Positions 21,131-33,800 of a stretch of DNA of 64,000 nucleotides are shown one piece after another. Positions within the stretch are counted from its first letter, which is position 1. Every line of letters begins with the position of its first letter. Both the position numbers and the translations under genes were made by a program. Origin of the DNA: Lichtheimia corymbifera B2541 (Eukaryota > Mucoromycota > Mucoromycetes > Mucorales > Lichtheimiaceae); assembly GCA_000697475.1 (NCBI GenBank), contig JNEU01000896.1, forward strand, positions 1-64,000, read 5' to 3'. The notes below the pieces were generated by a model, which was given only the letters and a program-made list of their open reading frames with translations, made no database searches and was not told the DNA's origin.

Positions 21131-22805
21131 TGTATGCTGTGTTGTAAGGATCAAGGGGAGAATCAAACAAAGGAGGAGCAAGAGCAACATGTTGGATCCT
21201 GCATGTCTCAGTGCCTGGAGCACAAGGATGATGATAAATGATAATACTCTTATATATAGCTACTTGTCAATGCAGTAGATACAATATCTTTATCCATTTT
21301 ATATATCACCCACTACTAGCATTATAACATCTCATCCCTCATTCTATTATCATGGAAACAATGTAATCATTAATCTTACCTTTATTCTCAATGGTGGCTG
21401 TGTTTACAAGATGATTGATTGGTGGATAAAATTGCTTTTTGTACCAGATACGCGGGTTTTCTGCAGCATCACATGGAATAAGATAAAAAGTTGTTAACGA
21501 CCGTGCATATATGTAAGTGTGTGCATGATGATTCCAAGAAGGTAAAACGTCATTGAACCTTTGTTGTTAGTGCCGCAAATAACAAAAAGCAAAAACGGGC
21601 CTCGCAGAGTGACACAAAACCTTATTTCAGTAGTAATACTTTAAATGGTGGATCCGGAGTAACCAACATAACAAACCAAAAAGCGAGACAGAGAGTGAGA
21701 GCCGCAACACACGCTGTACTAAGCGACGTACCAAGTCATGGGCTTATCCTGCTGATACAGCATAGGAGAAGAAGAATGATGGATCCTGGGTACACAACCC
21801 ATCAACTGCTGCAATGCACGACATCATCGGGTTTGAGGGGACAGGAGAGAGAAAAAGAGAGACCAAGATAATGAGAAAGTGCCTTTTAGGGGGGTGGGGT
21901 GAAAGTGCACAGGCGACATTCGAGGATGAAAGCCAAGGTGTCAAGTCGTTGATGAAGAAACGACGCTATCGGAATATGGAAGAGAAGGGAGCCGAGTGAT
22001 GCAAAAGAAACAACAACAACAACAACAACAAAGGCGGTTGCTAAAAAGAGGCCTTGTTTTTGTTATACTGCAGCAAGGATGATAGTAGCGATGATGAATG
22101 GAACGGCGCGGCAAGCACAGCCAAAAGCGCATATGCCTTTTATTATTCCGGAGTCGTTGATAAACTGCCCCTTGTGCATATCGAATGATGAACAGACGTC
22201 TCAAAGCGCGCTCGTCACCTGCATCACATCAGCAAAAGTTCAAAGGGTAGGATGTGTAACGCTTTCTGTATTTTGTCAACCGATTGCTACGCTGCCCTAA
22301 ACCTTGATGAGTCCTATCATATATAAAATATAAGATCACTTGAACGTATTCGCCCTTTTTTCTCTCTTTTCCAACTTCCGCCTTTTACTTTTTTCCTCTT
22401 TTTGCCGTCGTCGACTAGCAACGATATATAACAACAACGACGGCCTCTTTTTCGTTCTCTTTTTGATCCATCAGCATCCATAGCAACTGCACTCGTTCCT
22501 TCTTTTTGGGTACACACACACAACACCACCATCCACATCATCATTGTCACCACCACCACAGCCAATTATTTCACTTTTTATCATCATCGAGTAAGCAAAA
22601 ACAAGATAAAAAGCGAGCGAGACAAAGGACAAAGAGAGAGCCACACGCACCAAAAGATAAGAAACAACAACAACAACAGCAAGATAACTGCGTATTGTGC
22701 GTGCGTGCGTGTGTGTGTGCGTTGTATGAGCGTGCTTGTGCGTCATTTGTGTGTGTACCTTCCATCCTCGAACCCCCCACCCAACTTATTCTCGCAAAGT
22801 GAAAT
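21131..22805. other. Intergenic region with simple repeats
   Basis: It contains CAA repeats near 22010-22030, CA/CCA-rich sequence at 22510-22570, and a GT/GC-rich alternating run near 22695-22750. The last 400 bases look like the promoter and leader of the downstream gene. No gene recognised. Confidence 0.4.
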
Positions 22806-24398
22806 ATGCACAAGATGCATGAGTTGAACCGCCCTAAAAATCGGTCTACGAAACAACAACTACAATCAAAACAGCAACAGCAGCACGAGCCGAAACGCAC
22901 GGGCCTCATCAATGAAGAACAGCAACGTCGGATTGCCGCAAGAGCCGCCAAAGCTATGGAAAAGCAGATTCGTAGACGACGTGATCACTGGTCACTGTTC
23001 ATGTGGGGTGATCGCAAAAAGGTAAATGCGTACACACGCTCACACATACTCTCTCTCTCTCTCTCTCATCCATCATCCACACAAAAACCCCTTTATGCCC
23101 TTATCATTCTTTTTTTCTCATATGCATGATGATATGCATCATTAGGCAGTTATTAAGCGTTTTCCAGATGGTACTCAGGAAATTCTTGTACCTCAAACCT
23201 TGACACCAGAACAAGAACATTACGAATTTCCACCACGCTCGCGATTATTAAAGAAACTTGCTAGTGCCACAGCTGAAAGGAGACGTATGCAGCCTTCGCC
23301 ATCATCGGCTGCTGCTGCTGCTGCTGCTGCACCATCAACATCCGCGATAAACCTTGACCAACAACAACATCTTCCACCTCCTACCGTTTTACCATCCATG
23401 TCACCTCCCAAGCCAGATCCATTGGCTATTGATGAATGGTTCTCATCCCACCAACAACAAAAGGATCGTGATGTTATTGCATGGATGGATCAAATTGAAC
23501 AATCCAAAGAGATTGAGAGCAATAGTAGAAGAAGCAGTGCTCGGATATCGATTGCATCAAGAATACCATCATCGTCATCAGCATCAGCACGTCGTTATGC
23601 AGAAGGACAACAACAACAACAACAACCACAGCCACATACTTTCTACAATGACGAAATCATCCATTTCCGAAGCGCGGCAGGTAAATATGCTTTTACTTGC
23701 AGAAATATTCTCTTCACGATGATGTGTGCCCCTGAAAGTAAAAGCTAAACATAAATCGTTTGTTTATTATAGGCAAGCGCTGGGTCCCGAAACCATCCTC
23801 CCATGTGGCATCGTATACGGCTGCTGCTGCTACTCCACTTTTACCGCCACCTGAAGATGATTCTGTTGATAAGCATTATGTTCGATCGAGTTTATTGCGA
23901 TATCCACAGCAACGTAAAGACGAAGCAGCTACTCGCATTCAAGCGTTTTGGCGCGGGCGTCATGAACGAAAGAAACCCATTGGTGGCATGGTACGGCTTG
24001 TTGGCATGTTCCACCAAACACTGCAACACCATCAACGACAAGCGCATAACCGGCTTGCTCAACTTGAACATGAATTAAAGGAGGAACGTCATTATCGTCA
24101 GGTATCGCAGCAACGGCTTAACCAGCTTGAAAAATCCACCACCACAACGTCATCGTTTATCAACAAACACGCAAGCTTGACTGAGCGATTAGAAAGATTG
24201 GAAAAGTCCTTGGGGCAGGAATCAATTCAGCGTCGTGAACTGCAGACTTCGTTATCAAGTGCCGTTCAGCAAATGAATCAATTGGAAAAATCCATGATGC
24301 AACAGGCTGAGCATGGTCGTATGGCAAGAAGGAGTTTACAAAAACAAGTTGATCAAGTATTGTTAGATATCCGATCCATCCGATCTTCACGTCGATAG
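22806..24398 (+). CDS. IQ-motif coiled-coil protein, function unknown
   Basis: Three exons (22806-23021, 23146-23680, 23773-24398) give 458 residues. The N-terminal 70 residues are basic and Gln-rich. The middle is disordered with Ala and Gln runs. A single IQ motif (AATRIQAFWRGRHERK, around residue 308) predicts calmodulin or light-chain binding. The last ~120 residues form a coiled coil (repeats of LxxLE such as RLERLEKSLGQES). This layout suggests a calmodulin-regulated scaffold, perhaps cytoskeletal, but no named family is recognisable. All splice phases agree. Confidence 0.75.
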
Positions 24399-24739
24399 AT
24401 CAATCACACACCCCTTTATACTTATCCATTCTCTCCCATTGCTTTTATTCACCGTGTAAATAGTATCCAGCTTTTCTTGTATCACGTGTTCCCATTCTTA
24501 TCCAATCCCCTCATCAGTATATAGCAATCCCTTTCCATTCGATATATTGTAACAAAGACAAGAGAGACTCACATACACACACTTGCTTTTTTTTTTTAAT
24601 TCAAAGAAATCCATGAACTAGATAATAGTCTCTGTAATCTGTGTCATCATACTCACTCATTATTCTCAGCGACAGGGCTATTGGTGATTGACAAAATTAG
24701 CACACAATGATATTTATACCCATTTTCCATCCATCCCAT
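24399..24739. other. Convergent 3' regions
   Basis: Short interval between the IQ gene (plus) and the SR gene (minus), AT-rich with a T run at about 24587-24597. No further feature. Confidence 0.4.
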
Positions 24740-26051
24740 TTACCTTCGGGATCTAGCAGGAGAACGCGAGCGATCATTTTCAGGGCTACGACGAGGAGAG
24801 GCACTTGCACGACGTGGGCTTGGAGAACGTGAATCATCACGACGGCGTTCTTTACGTTCTGGGCTCTTGGAACGATCATCATCACGACGACGGCTATCAC
24901 TGCGGCGGCGATTGCGACGAGGTGGGGAACGAGATCTTGAGTAAGAGCGACGACGAGAACGACGGGGTGGTGAACGGCTACGAGATGCTGAGCGACTACG
25001 GCTACCACCACGACCACGACGACGGCTTGTATCCTATTTTAGGTAATCAGCATGTCTTGTCATATGAATAAGTGCCACCACAACCACAACCACAATACCT
25101 CAAACAAGCGCACACGTTGTCCGTTCAATTCACTGTCATCCAACTTTTTCAAAGCATATTCCATATCCGAGCGATGAGCAAATTCCACGACACTAATCAA
25201 TGATGGCTTGTTAGAATCATCATCATCATCATCACAATGTATATATAAATGAGATTACTTACCCTTCACCTGGACGACTGCGAATGACATCAGCAAAAGT
25301 TACTTCACCAGCCTTGCGCATGAGGTCCTTGAGATCCTAGTGGAGTGAAGGAAAAAAGGGAAGTATGACCGAGGTAATAGGCACCAGAGGTCGTCGACCA
25401 TTAGATGTTGGGTATTTCAGGAAGACACACACACACAAGGGCCAAGTCCAAGGAAGATGTCGTGGAACAGAATTAAAGAAGAACCAATAAAAAAAGATAA
25501 CAAAGAAATGCACCATAAAGGACACATTCTTATTATCCTCCTTTGTCGATATCGTCTTTTGTCTTTTGCTCACACAAGGATCATGGAAATGCGACGGCGT
25601 ACCTGCCAGCTGGTTCCAGAAGGAATGTTCTCCACAGTGAGTCTGTAGTCAGAGCGGCTATATAGAATAAACAATAATGCTTAATGACATTGTGTATATG
25701 TGTGTGTGTGTGCGTGTGTGTATTACTTACCGATCAACACGACGACGATCCTCACGACCACGACGAGCACCACGTGCCATTTCTACAATAATTCTGGATG
25801 ATATAGGAATAGTTGAGTTGCTTGTATGTGCCAATCAAAGGCATAGATAAAGTCTACCTTTCGCCAAGGAACTCCTTCCCGTGGAAATCGTACACGACAT
25901 CTTCAGCATCTCTAGGATCCTTGAATTCGACAAAGCCGTAGCCACTCTTGATGTTGATCTCACGGATCTCACCATAGCTCTTGAAGAGACGTTCAAGATC
26001 ACGGTCCCTAGCGTCACGAGCGAGACGTCCAATATAGACACGGGTTGACAT
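24740..26051 (-). CDS. SR-family splicing factor with two RRMs
   Basis: Six exons (25858-26051, 25731-25793, 25603-25657, 25263-25336, 25099-25192, 24740-25033) give 257 residues. RRM1 (residues 1-75) has RNP2 VYIGRL and RNP1 GYGFVEF. A short Arg/Gly linker follows, then RRM2 (about 88-160), which starts YRLTVENIP and has VVEFAH as its RNP1. The last ~95 residues are an RS domain of repeated RS/SP dipeptides ending SRSPARSRR. The arrangement matches the SRSF4/5/6 and fission-yeast Srp2 group, nuclear proteins that define exons and are controlled by SR kinases. RRM2 lacks the SWQDLKD motif of SRSF1 in full form, but SWQDLKDLMR is clearly present across the exon 3-4 junction, so a relation to SRSF1 is equally possible. 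Confidence 0.92.
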
Positions 26052-26277
26052 TTCGATAAAGAGAAGAAAAGGTGTGGTGGGAAAAAAAGGACAACGCACT
26101 CCAACACCACAACACAAACGCCCCCCACCCCTACCCACCCACCTCCTCCCCGCCTTGCTGCGATTGGGTGGCGTCAAATGTTACCTATATCCTTATCAGC
26201 AATCACATCATCATCCTCTCTCTTGTTTGTTACAATAAAAACTATAGGAATCCTTGTAGAACTTTCTAATCCATTTA

Positions 26278-27298
26278 CTATTTTGTGAACATGGGATTGT
26301 TTTTGATATAAGCACGACTATCTAGATCTGCACGACGAATAGGTTCTGGAATACGATAACGACTACATGCCATGACAACATGAAGGGCTGTGTCAAGACT
26401 CACTCGATGACCTTGACTGACAAATACGGGATTAGGCGCTGCATCCGTAGTCCTTAAGGCTGCTCCATAGACTTGCCCTGAGCTACGTCCTTTGAGTAGA
26501 TGATGATCTCCGCGTTGATGCAATACTTGACGACATGTGCTTTTGACTTGTTTCATATCCAATTCATTATCAATCACCAAAAAGTTCTTGGCAACGCCCA
26601 CTGTTGGTACGTCAGCAACCACGCCTAGGTGACAAGCAATACCGCACATCCTTGGATGCAATCTCCCGTTGCCATCGACCAATACAATTTGTGGATATAG
26701 CTCAGGATGTGTCTCTTTGAGTTGCTGCAATAGAGTCGACAATGGGCCTACTTCACGAAACGCAAGGAAACCGGCAATGTATGGAAGATACAATCGTGTT
26801 TTCAGGTAGGATGTATGCACGACCTATTATTTGCCAATAAGGGAACGTGTTGTGCAATATGCATAATAAGCATCAAAGCATTTACCTCGAGACTAGGCCA
26901 CTCCAGTACTGATAGACATGCTAGCGCTTCCTCCATATTGTCCTCTGGAAAGCTCAAGTCCACACCTCCAACATATTTTAAACCTTCCAACGTCTCAGGT
27001 TCAAATGTCAATCGATCGTCATGGGTGGTAATGCGCGTACACAAGAGTTGCTGTTCTCTATCAAATCTCCATGAGTACGGCTGCATGTCCGATTGCCATG
27101 GCAACGCGTACTAACTTACCGCTCCCATTCACGCCGTTGCTCTTGAGACGGCTTTTCGTTGTAGCTTTGTTCACTTTGCATGGAATACAGACGTTTGCTG
27201 CGAGACGAAGAATCTGATCCAACCCGTTTTATACACTGCATATGCATGCGCCACAACCTGATCCCACTTCTTGCAACTCGACTGGATGATGACAACAT
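26278..27298 (-). CDS. Endonuclease V (inosine-specific), with an N-terminal extension
   Basis: Three exons (27120-27298, 26886-27057, 26278-26823) give 298 residues. Endonuclease V cuts one phosphodiester 3' to inosine, in DNA for bacterial and RNA for animal enzymes. Conserved blocks are GGVDLSF (catalytic Asp), YIAGFLAFREV (Glu), LVDGNGRLHPR with the second Asp, and GVAKN. The first exon adds about 55 residues before the usual WERE start; the first 39 are rich in Arg, Ser and hydrophobics with few acids, like a mitochondrial targeting signal. Internal ATGs at residues 17, 19 and 40 would give shorter forms. The acceptor at 27057 was chosen over a nearer AG because only it keeps the frame. 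Confidence 0.93.
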
Positions 27299-27645
27299 GA
27301 GCGAAAAAAGAGAGCTACTACTTTGGATGAATGGTGTTGTTACAAGCTCACCTTAACATGTGCTTCTTCATTCTTATGCAAGGCCGCCTTTGAAGAACGA
27401 CACGCGCACGAGTAGTAGTAGTATAGGAGACCTCTTCCTCATTGCAGAACAATAATATCATAGTCAAGACAACATGCAAATACACTTCCATCCGTGTAAT
27501 AAAGGCATCACTCTTATTGCATCAATCCAAAAAAGTGAAGTATTCGGTGGGGGCCAGGAGTTGACCGTACGTCATTGAAGTGCGTCAAATCGCTCCGATT
27601 TCTTTAAACGCACGTCTCTTTTCTTTTCTTCCTCTTCATACCAGC
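27299..27645. promoter_or_regulatory. Divergent promoter region between the endonuclease V and USP5 genes
   Basis: A 347-bp interval between two outward-facing start codons. It must hold both promoters. The segment before USP5 is pyrimidine-rich (27606-27640), common ahead of fungal start codons. No specific site identified. Confidence 0.5.
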
Positions 27646-30600
27646 ATGACCTGCACACATATTGAAACCACTCGATTTTCTCCACCTACAGCATTGACAC
27701 AGGTGTACAAGGAAGAATGTACTCTTTGCTTTGATTCACAGGTAGGTAAAAGTAGAATACACGACAAGGACACCAAAAGACTCATTTGAACTTGCAATGC
27801 GTGGCAATGCGCGCCACTCAATAGGATGGTCCCGAAGGCATTGACGTTTGCTTGACATGCTTTAACGGTGGTTGCGTGGATCCGGAACGTAAACATGCAC
27901 AGCTACACCATGATAAGACTGGTCATCCTTTGGTCGTCAATATCCGCCGTATTCCCATTGACAAGGTGAAACGCGTAAGAGGATTGTGTGAGAGATGGAT
28001 GATGATGATGGTGATGGATTGGGGATATTGAAAAGATCTGACATATGACCCACTCTTAGCCTGATGATGGAACGCCGCCTCCACAAAAGATCAGCAAGTT
28101 GGCCATTGTACCTGAAGAACAAGAACAGCAATATGAACATGTACTCAAAGTCCGCTGTTATGCATGTCAAGGTGCTGAATCAGCCAAGGATTGCACACCC
28201 GAGGTAGGTAGAGAGGGAGAGAGATGAGGATCCATTCAATGGTAGAATATACTGATGACATGGGGTAATGGACAGATTTCTTCCATCGTAGACGCTGTCA
28301 TGTCATCATTATCTTCATCCAAGCAATCCGAAGTCAAGGCATGGGAGGAGGAAATTACACCTTGTGAACACACCCTTTGTCTCCAACAAGATGCACCCCG
28401 CAAATTGGAACAACAAACACTCGCTCATTGTGCCAACTGTGACCTCAAAGAAAACTTGTGGCTATGCTTGACATGTGGTAACCTCGGCTGTGGTCGTCGA
28501 CAATATGATGGATCGGGTGGCAACAATCATGCATTGGAACATTTTGAAGCAACTGGACATGGTGTATCATGCAAATTGGGAACCATCACGCCTGAAGGCA
28601 CTGCAGGTATGCTGTGTATAAATACAAGAACCATGTCGAGTGTGTTTACTCATGCAACGTTACTAGATATCTATTGTTATATTTGCAATGATCCTAAGCT
28701 CGACAATGATCTATCGACTCACTTGGCTAATTGGGGTATCAATGTGTCTCAACAACTCAAGACTGAAAAGAGCATGACTGAATTGGTAAATATTCATGCA
28801 GCATTGTTGGTTACACACGCACGCGCTAATCTGGATTATGTAGCAATTGGAACAAAACCTCAAGTTTGATTTCAGCATGACCACTGAGGATGGCAAGCAT
28901 CTTGAACCCAAGTTTGGTCCTGGATACACTGGTTTGAAGAATTTGGGCAATAGGTAAATAACACTGCCTTCCCACCTACCGAGATGTTATTAACATAGTA
29001 CCTCCTCATATTAGCTGTTACATGGCATCCGTTCTTCAATCCGTGTTTGATACGAAGGATTTCCAAGATCGCTACGCTCAGCAACTTGCCGATCATGCAT
29101 TAACTTGTGCCAACGAACCTGCATTATGCTGGCATTGCCAACTGCACAAATTGGCTGATGGTTTGCTTTCTGGCCGCTATTCACAACCCAATCCACGCAA
29201 GTCAGAGGATCAAGTACCATCCCAAGATGGCATTGCACCATCCATGTTTAAAGCCTTGGTCGGCAAAGGTCACGAGGAATTTTCAACCATGCGACAACAA
29301 GATGCCTTTGAATTTTTCCAGTACCTTGTCAAACAAATCACACAAAAGGAACGTGCGGCCAAGGCAATGAACCCTACACAACAGTTCGAATTTGAAGTCG
29401 AGCAACGCTTGCAATGTGGCAAATGCCATAAAGTGCGATACCAGACGGATGCCACCAACAGCATCTCCGTGAGCGTTCCTGCACGTCCAAAGAGCACAGA
29501 GGCTGAAGAAACATTGTACGAGCCCGTGGAAATCTATGAATGTTTGGATCTGTTTATTGCGGATGAAGCTGTGGAAGGATACAATTGTCCAAGCTGTAAT
29601 GAAAAGACCACTGCACACAAGTATGTATAAATACAAAGGCATCATCAAAATCGAGGGACAAAGGCTAATGGAAGAGCAAACGATTAGGTCTGTCAAATTC
29701 AAGACCTTCCCTGAAATGTTGGTTCTCCACGCAAGACGATTTGCATTTGTTGACTGGGTGCCCCGAAAATTGAGTATGTATAATGGATTTGAAATGGTGG
29801 GAGGAGGTGGATTTAAGGCTGACCATCATTGACAACCCTCTCAAGATATCGAGATCAAGTTCCCCGATGGTCCTCTTCAATTGGATAAATACATGAGCCA
29901 AGGACAACAGCCAGGCGAAGAACTTTTGCCCGAGGAACCTAAAGCTTCTGGTAAGCAAGGCTACTGTGGTGTTATGCTATTTACATTGAATGACATTGTG
30001 GTGGATATTAGCCGAGCCATCTGTGGATGAGGCAGCTGTGGAACAATTGATGGCTATGGGATTCCCAAGAAACCGCTGTATGCGTGCATTGATCAATACA
30101 GGAAACAATGGTGCCGAGGTTGCCATGAATTGGCTCTTTGAACACATGGAGGATCCTGGTATGGTATCCAATGTGATGATCTGCTCATGGGTTCACTCAC
30201 TCACACACACACCCCCTTAGGTATCGACGATCCCATTGAAGCTTCAGGTGATTCGGGTGCTGTATCAGAAGAACAAATCAACTTGCTTTGTGGCATGGGC
30301 TTTTCAGCACAACAAGCAAAGAAGGCTTTAAAGGAGACGGTATGTTCATTGTATTGGTATATGATCTTTATATTGACTCCATTATTATGTAGAATAATGA
30401 TCCTGAACGAGCCGTCGATTGGTTGTTTAGCCATCCTGACGAAACAGGCGAAGAAGAGGATTCTGCAGCTGCAGCTGCTACAGGCACTCCTGGCGATAAC
30501 AACCCTCCTTTCAACTACACTCTACGATCATTTGTATCACACAAAGGCACTTCGGTACATTGTGGTCATTATGTCGCTCACGTGCTCAAGAACGGTGAAT

Positions 30601-30689
30601 GGGTGTTATTCAACGACAACAAAGTGGCCGTATCACCAAAACCACCAGTGGGAGAGGCCTACGTGTATTTCTTGCAACGCACGAGATGA
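27646..30689 (+). CDS. UBP14: Ubiquitin carboxyl-terminal hydrolase USP5/Ubp14 (isopeptidase T)
   Basis: Twelve exons (27646-27741, 27825-27974, 28060-28203, 28276-28606, 28667-28785, 28844-28953, 29015-29620, 29688-29773, 29846-29950, 30012-30158, 30221-30339, 30393-30689) give 769 residues. The enzyme disassembles free polyubiquitin chains. In order: an N-terminal zinc-finger variant, the ZnF-UBP domain (C-x2-C-x9-C pattern around CANCDLKENLWLC) that holds the free ubiquitin tail, the catalytic Cys in NLGNSCYMASV, two UBA domains (MAMGFPRNRC and LCGMGFSAQQ), and the catalytic His in HCGHYVAHV near the C-terminus. Insertion of UBAs between the Cys and His boxes is diagnostic of USP5. Loss of this enzyme raises free chains that inhibit the proteasome. 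Confidence 0.96.
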
Positions 30690-30850
30690 AGCAATGGGGA
30701 CGATTTAGCTAGCAATTTATATGATTGTATCCAACCCAATTGAACAAACAAACGCTTTATATGTAAAAAAGAAACTTTTTGGAGATGTGATGCTATTTAA
30801 GATACTATACATTGGTTTTATATATGTTGATGTTTTTGTGTGTGGGATCT

Positions 30851-33800
30851 TTAATCGCGCAAAGTACCCAAGACAAGAGCCAAGAGAGCCATGCGGACGT
30901 AAAGACCATAACGCATCTGGCGGAAATAGGCAGCACGTTGATCGTAGTCGACTTCAGGCTCAATTTCATTGACACGTGGCAAAGGATGCATGACAATCAT
31001 TTGAGACTTGGCCTTGCTGATCACGTCATTGTTGAGGATGAATGAATCACGGACGCTGAGGTATTCTTCTTCGGAGCCAAAGCGTTCCTTTTGAACACGG
31101 GTCATGTAGAGCACGTCGGTGTTGCCAATGACTTGATCAAGAGAAGTGTAGACGTTTTGCTTGATGCCAGCTTGTTCAACCTCTTCCATAACCTCCTTAG
31201 GCATCATGAGCGATTCAGGTGCAACATAGTTGATGGTGACTTGGTAGTAAGCCAAGATCTTGACAAGGGAGTGCACAGTACGTCCATTCTTCAAATCACC
31301 CACCAAAGTGATGCTGAGGCCATTGACGGTACCAAGTTCTTCACGAATGGTAAAGACATCAAGGAAGGCTTGAGTAGGGTGTTCACCCACACCATCACCA
31401 GCATTGATAATGGGCACCTTGCTGTACTTGGCGGCAAGCTGAGCCGAACCAGGTTGAGGATGACGGAGAACAATCAAATCACCATAGCAACCAAGGGTGC
31501 GTACAGTGTCGGCAAGCGATTCACCCTTTTGAACAGAGGATGTGGTAGCACTAACCGAAACAACTTGACCACCAAGACGCATCATGGCAGCTTCAAACGA
31601 CGACGAAGTACGAGTGGATGGTTCAAAGAACATGGTACTCATGACACGACCTTGCAATACATTGATGGATCCATAACGCTCAACAAGGTTGCGCATTTCA
31701 TGAGCAACACCAAAGAGCAAGTGCAAGTCATTACGATCAAATTGCTTCGAACGCAAAATGTGCTTGCGATAGAATGGTGAGCGGCTGAGAACACGTGCAA
31801 GAGAAGCTGAGATCTCGACATTGGGTGGAACATATTGAACAAGACCTTCATCATGGGCACCAGGCAACGTCATGGAGGATGGCTTCTTTTTACGCTGCAG
31901 TTCTTGCAAATCTTCTTGTACTGGTTGTTCACCCTTGACAGCAGCCTTCACAGCTTGACCTTGGATAGAGACATCACGGCCTTGATCACCCTTGGCAAGA
32001 CAGCTGCCATCCATGTACAAGGTTTGATCCTCAACAGCCACACGATGCACAGAGCCACGAATAGTACGTCCTTGCAAAGGTGACCACTCACTGGATTGGA
32101 ACACGTATTGACGATCCACTTCAATCTCAATGTTGGTGTCTGGTTGTGGCACAAGACCAAAGATGCGACGTGGGTTCTCGTGCAAACGATCAACAATGTC
32201 CTTGAGCTTGAGACGGCCTTGAGCAACAGCATCAAGCAACAATGGCAAGGCTTCGTGAACACCAGCTGTGGCAGACACAGTGTGACCCAATTCAGCAGCA
32301 AGCTTGCGAGGAGTAGCACCCACCGAGAAACAATCAATGACATCCAAATTGGACCACAAGGCTTCTTGTTCCTTCTTGGTTGGCAATAGCTTGGTATCGT
32401 TAAATTGTTCAGAGGTGAAGAACAATGCATACACGGCAACATCACATGTCACTTGAAGACCCTTGTTCTTACTCATCTCAATCAATGCCAAGTCGCTTCC
32501 ACTCATCACATTGGTCACGTGAATGACACGGTTGTGCAATGATGCCAACAACAAGGTGGATGCAAGATCAGTGCCCTTGGCTTCAACAACCATTAAATGA
32601 GAGCTTGGCCATGAGGAGAACACCGAATCGAAGACGGATACTTGACCAGTGCCAATCTTTTCAGCATTGAGGTACACAGCTGCAACTTCCGATGCGGCGG
32701 ATGCAAGCTGCTTGGCGTTGTTGGCTGTGGCGGTCACATTGAGCAAATAATCCGTGTATGCAGCCTTACGTGCAGCATTGCTAGCAGTCTCAAGAGAGGA
32801 GTCATCTTGTACGTCATCGGCAAACGAGGAGACAGTGGTGAAACCAGATGAGATGGATGCCTTTGACAATTCACCAAATTCGGTGCTGTTTGCAAGATAG
32901 GCGTGCATGTTGATAAGGCCTGGCACAGTAGCTGTAGTATGGCTGGGCTTGTAATCAATACCAGAGACTTGGAATTCTTGATGGGTACGTGCGAGAGCTT
33001 CAATAAAGATCTTGGCACATTTGACGTTGGTCAACAAGGGGACAGAGTAATCAACAGCCATACGACGAGAGCGATAGCCCTTAGACATGTAGGATGCTGG
33101 ACGACGGAAACGGTTGCGTGATGGCAAGTTGATGTACAAGTCAATCAAGTTGTTGGACAAATGTTGCTGCAACGAGTATTCTGCCTTAAGCTTGTCAGCG
33201 GCATCACCATCCAAAGACTCAAGATGCTTGACAGGGATATTGTGCTCCGAGTAAAAGTCAGCTGTACCGGTAGTGGCGAAGATGTTGTAACCAAGTTGAT
33301 GCAACTTTTCAACGCTGGGCAACAACTCAAGCTTCTCCTTATACGAACCAATGGAGAGCAAAATGTTCTTCTTTGGCAACGAGAAACCAGTAGCCAACAA
33401 TGCCTTCATATAAGCAGAGTACTTGTCCTTGCCAAAGCAGGCCACTTCACCGGTGGATGCCATCTCGACACCCAAAACAGGATCAGCACCAGACAAACGG
33501 CTGAATGAGAATTGTGGCACCTTGACACCAACATAATCCTTAGGAATGTCCACCTTGGGATACGGGTCCACAGGTAAACCAAGCATGGCAACGGTAGCCA
33601 TCTCGACAAGATCCACGCCCAAGACCTTGGAAACAAATGGGAAGGAGCGAGCAGCACGTACGTTACACTCAATGACCTTGATTTCATTATCCTTGGCAAT
33701 GAATTGGATATTGAAAGGACCAGTGACATTCAAAGCACTAGCAATCTTGGCTGTTGCATTTTCAATCTTACGCACAGTCTCGGGATCCAAATCTTGAGGT

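Noticed and set aside
24805..25071. Plus-strand open frame rich in Asp/His/Gly
   Set aside because: It is the antisense of the RS repeats of the SR protein.
27060..27119. AG at ATGCAG as the acceptor of endonuclease V intron 1
   Set aside because: It gives the wrong frame; the AG at 27058-27059 restores WEREQQLL as expected for the family.
31091..31780. Long plus-strand open frame (229 codons) across URA2
   Set aside because: Antisense shadow of the ATCase and linker coding sequence; no domain of its own.
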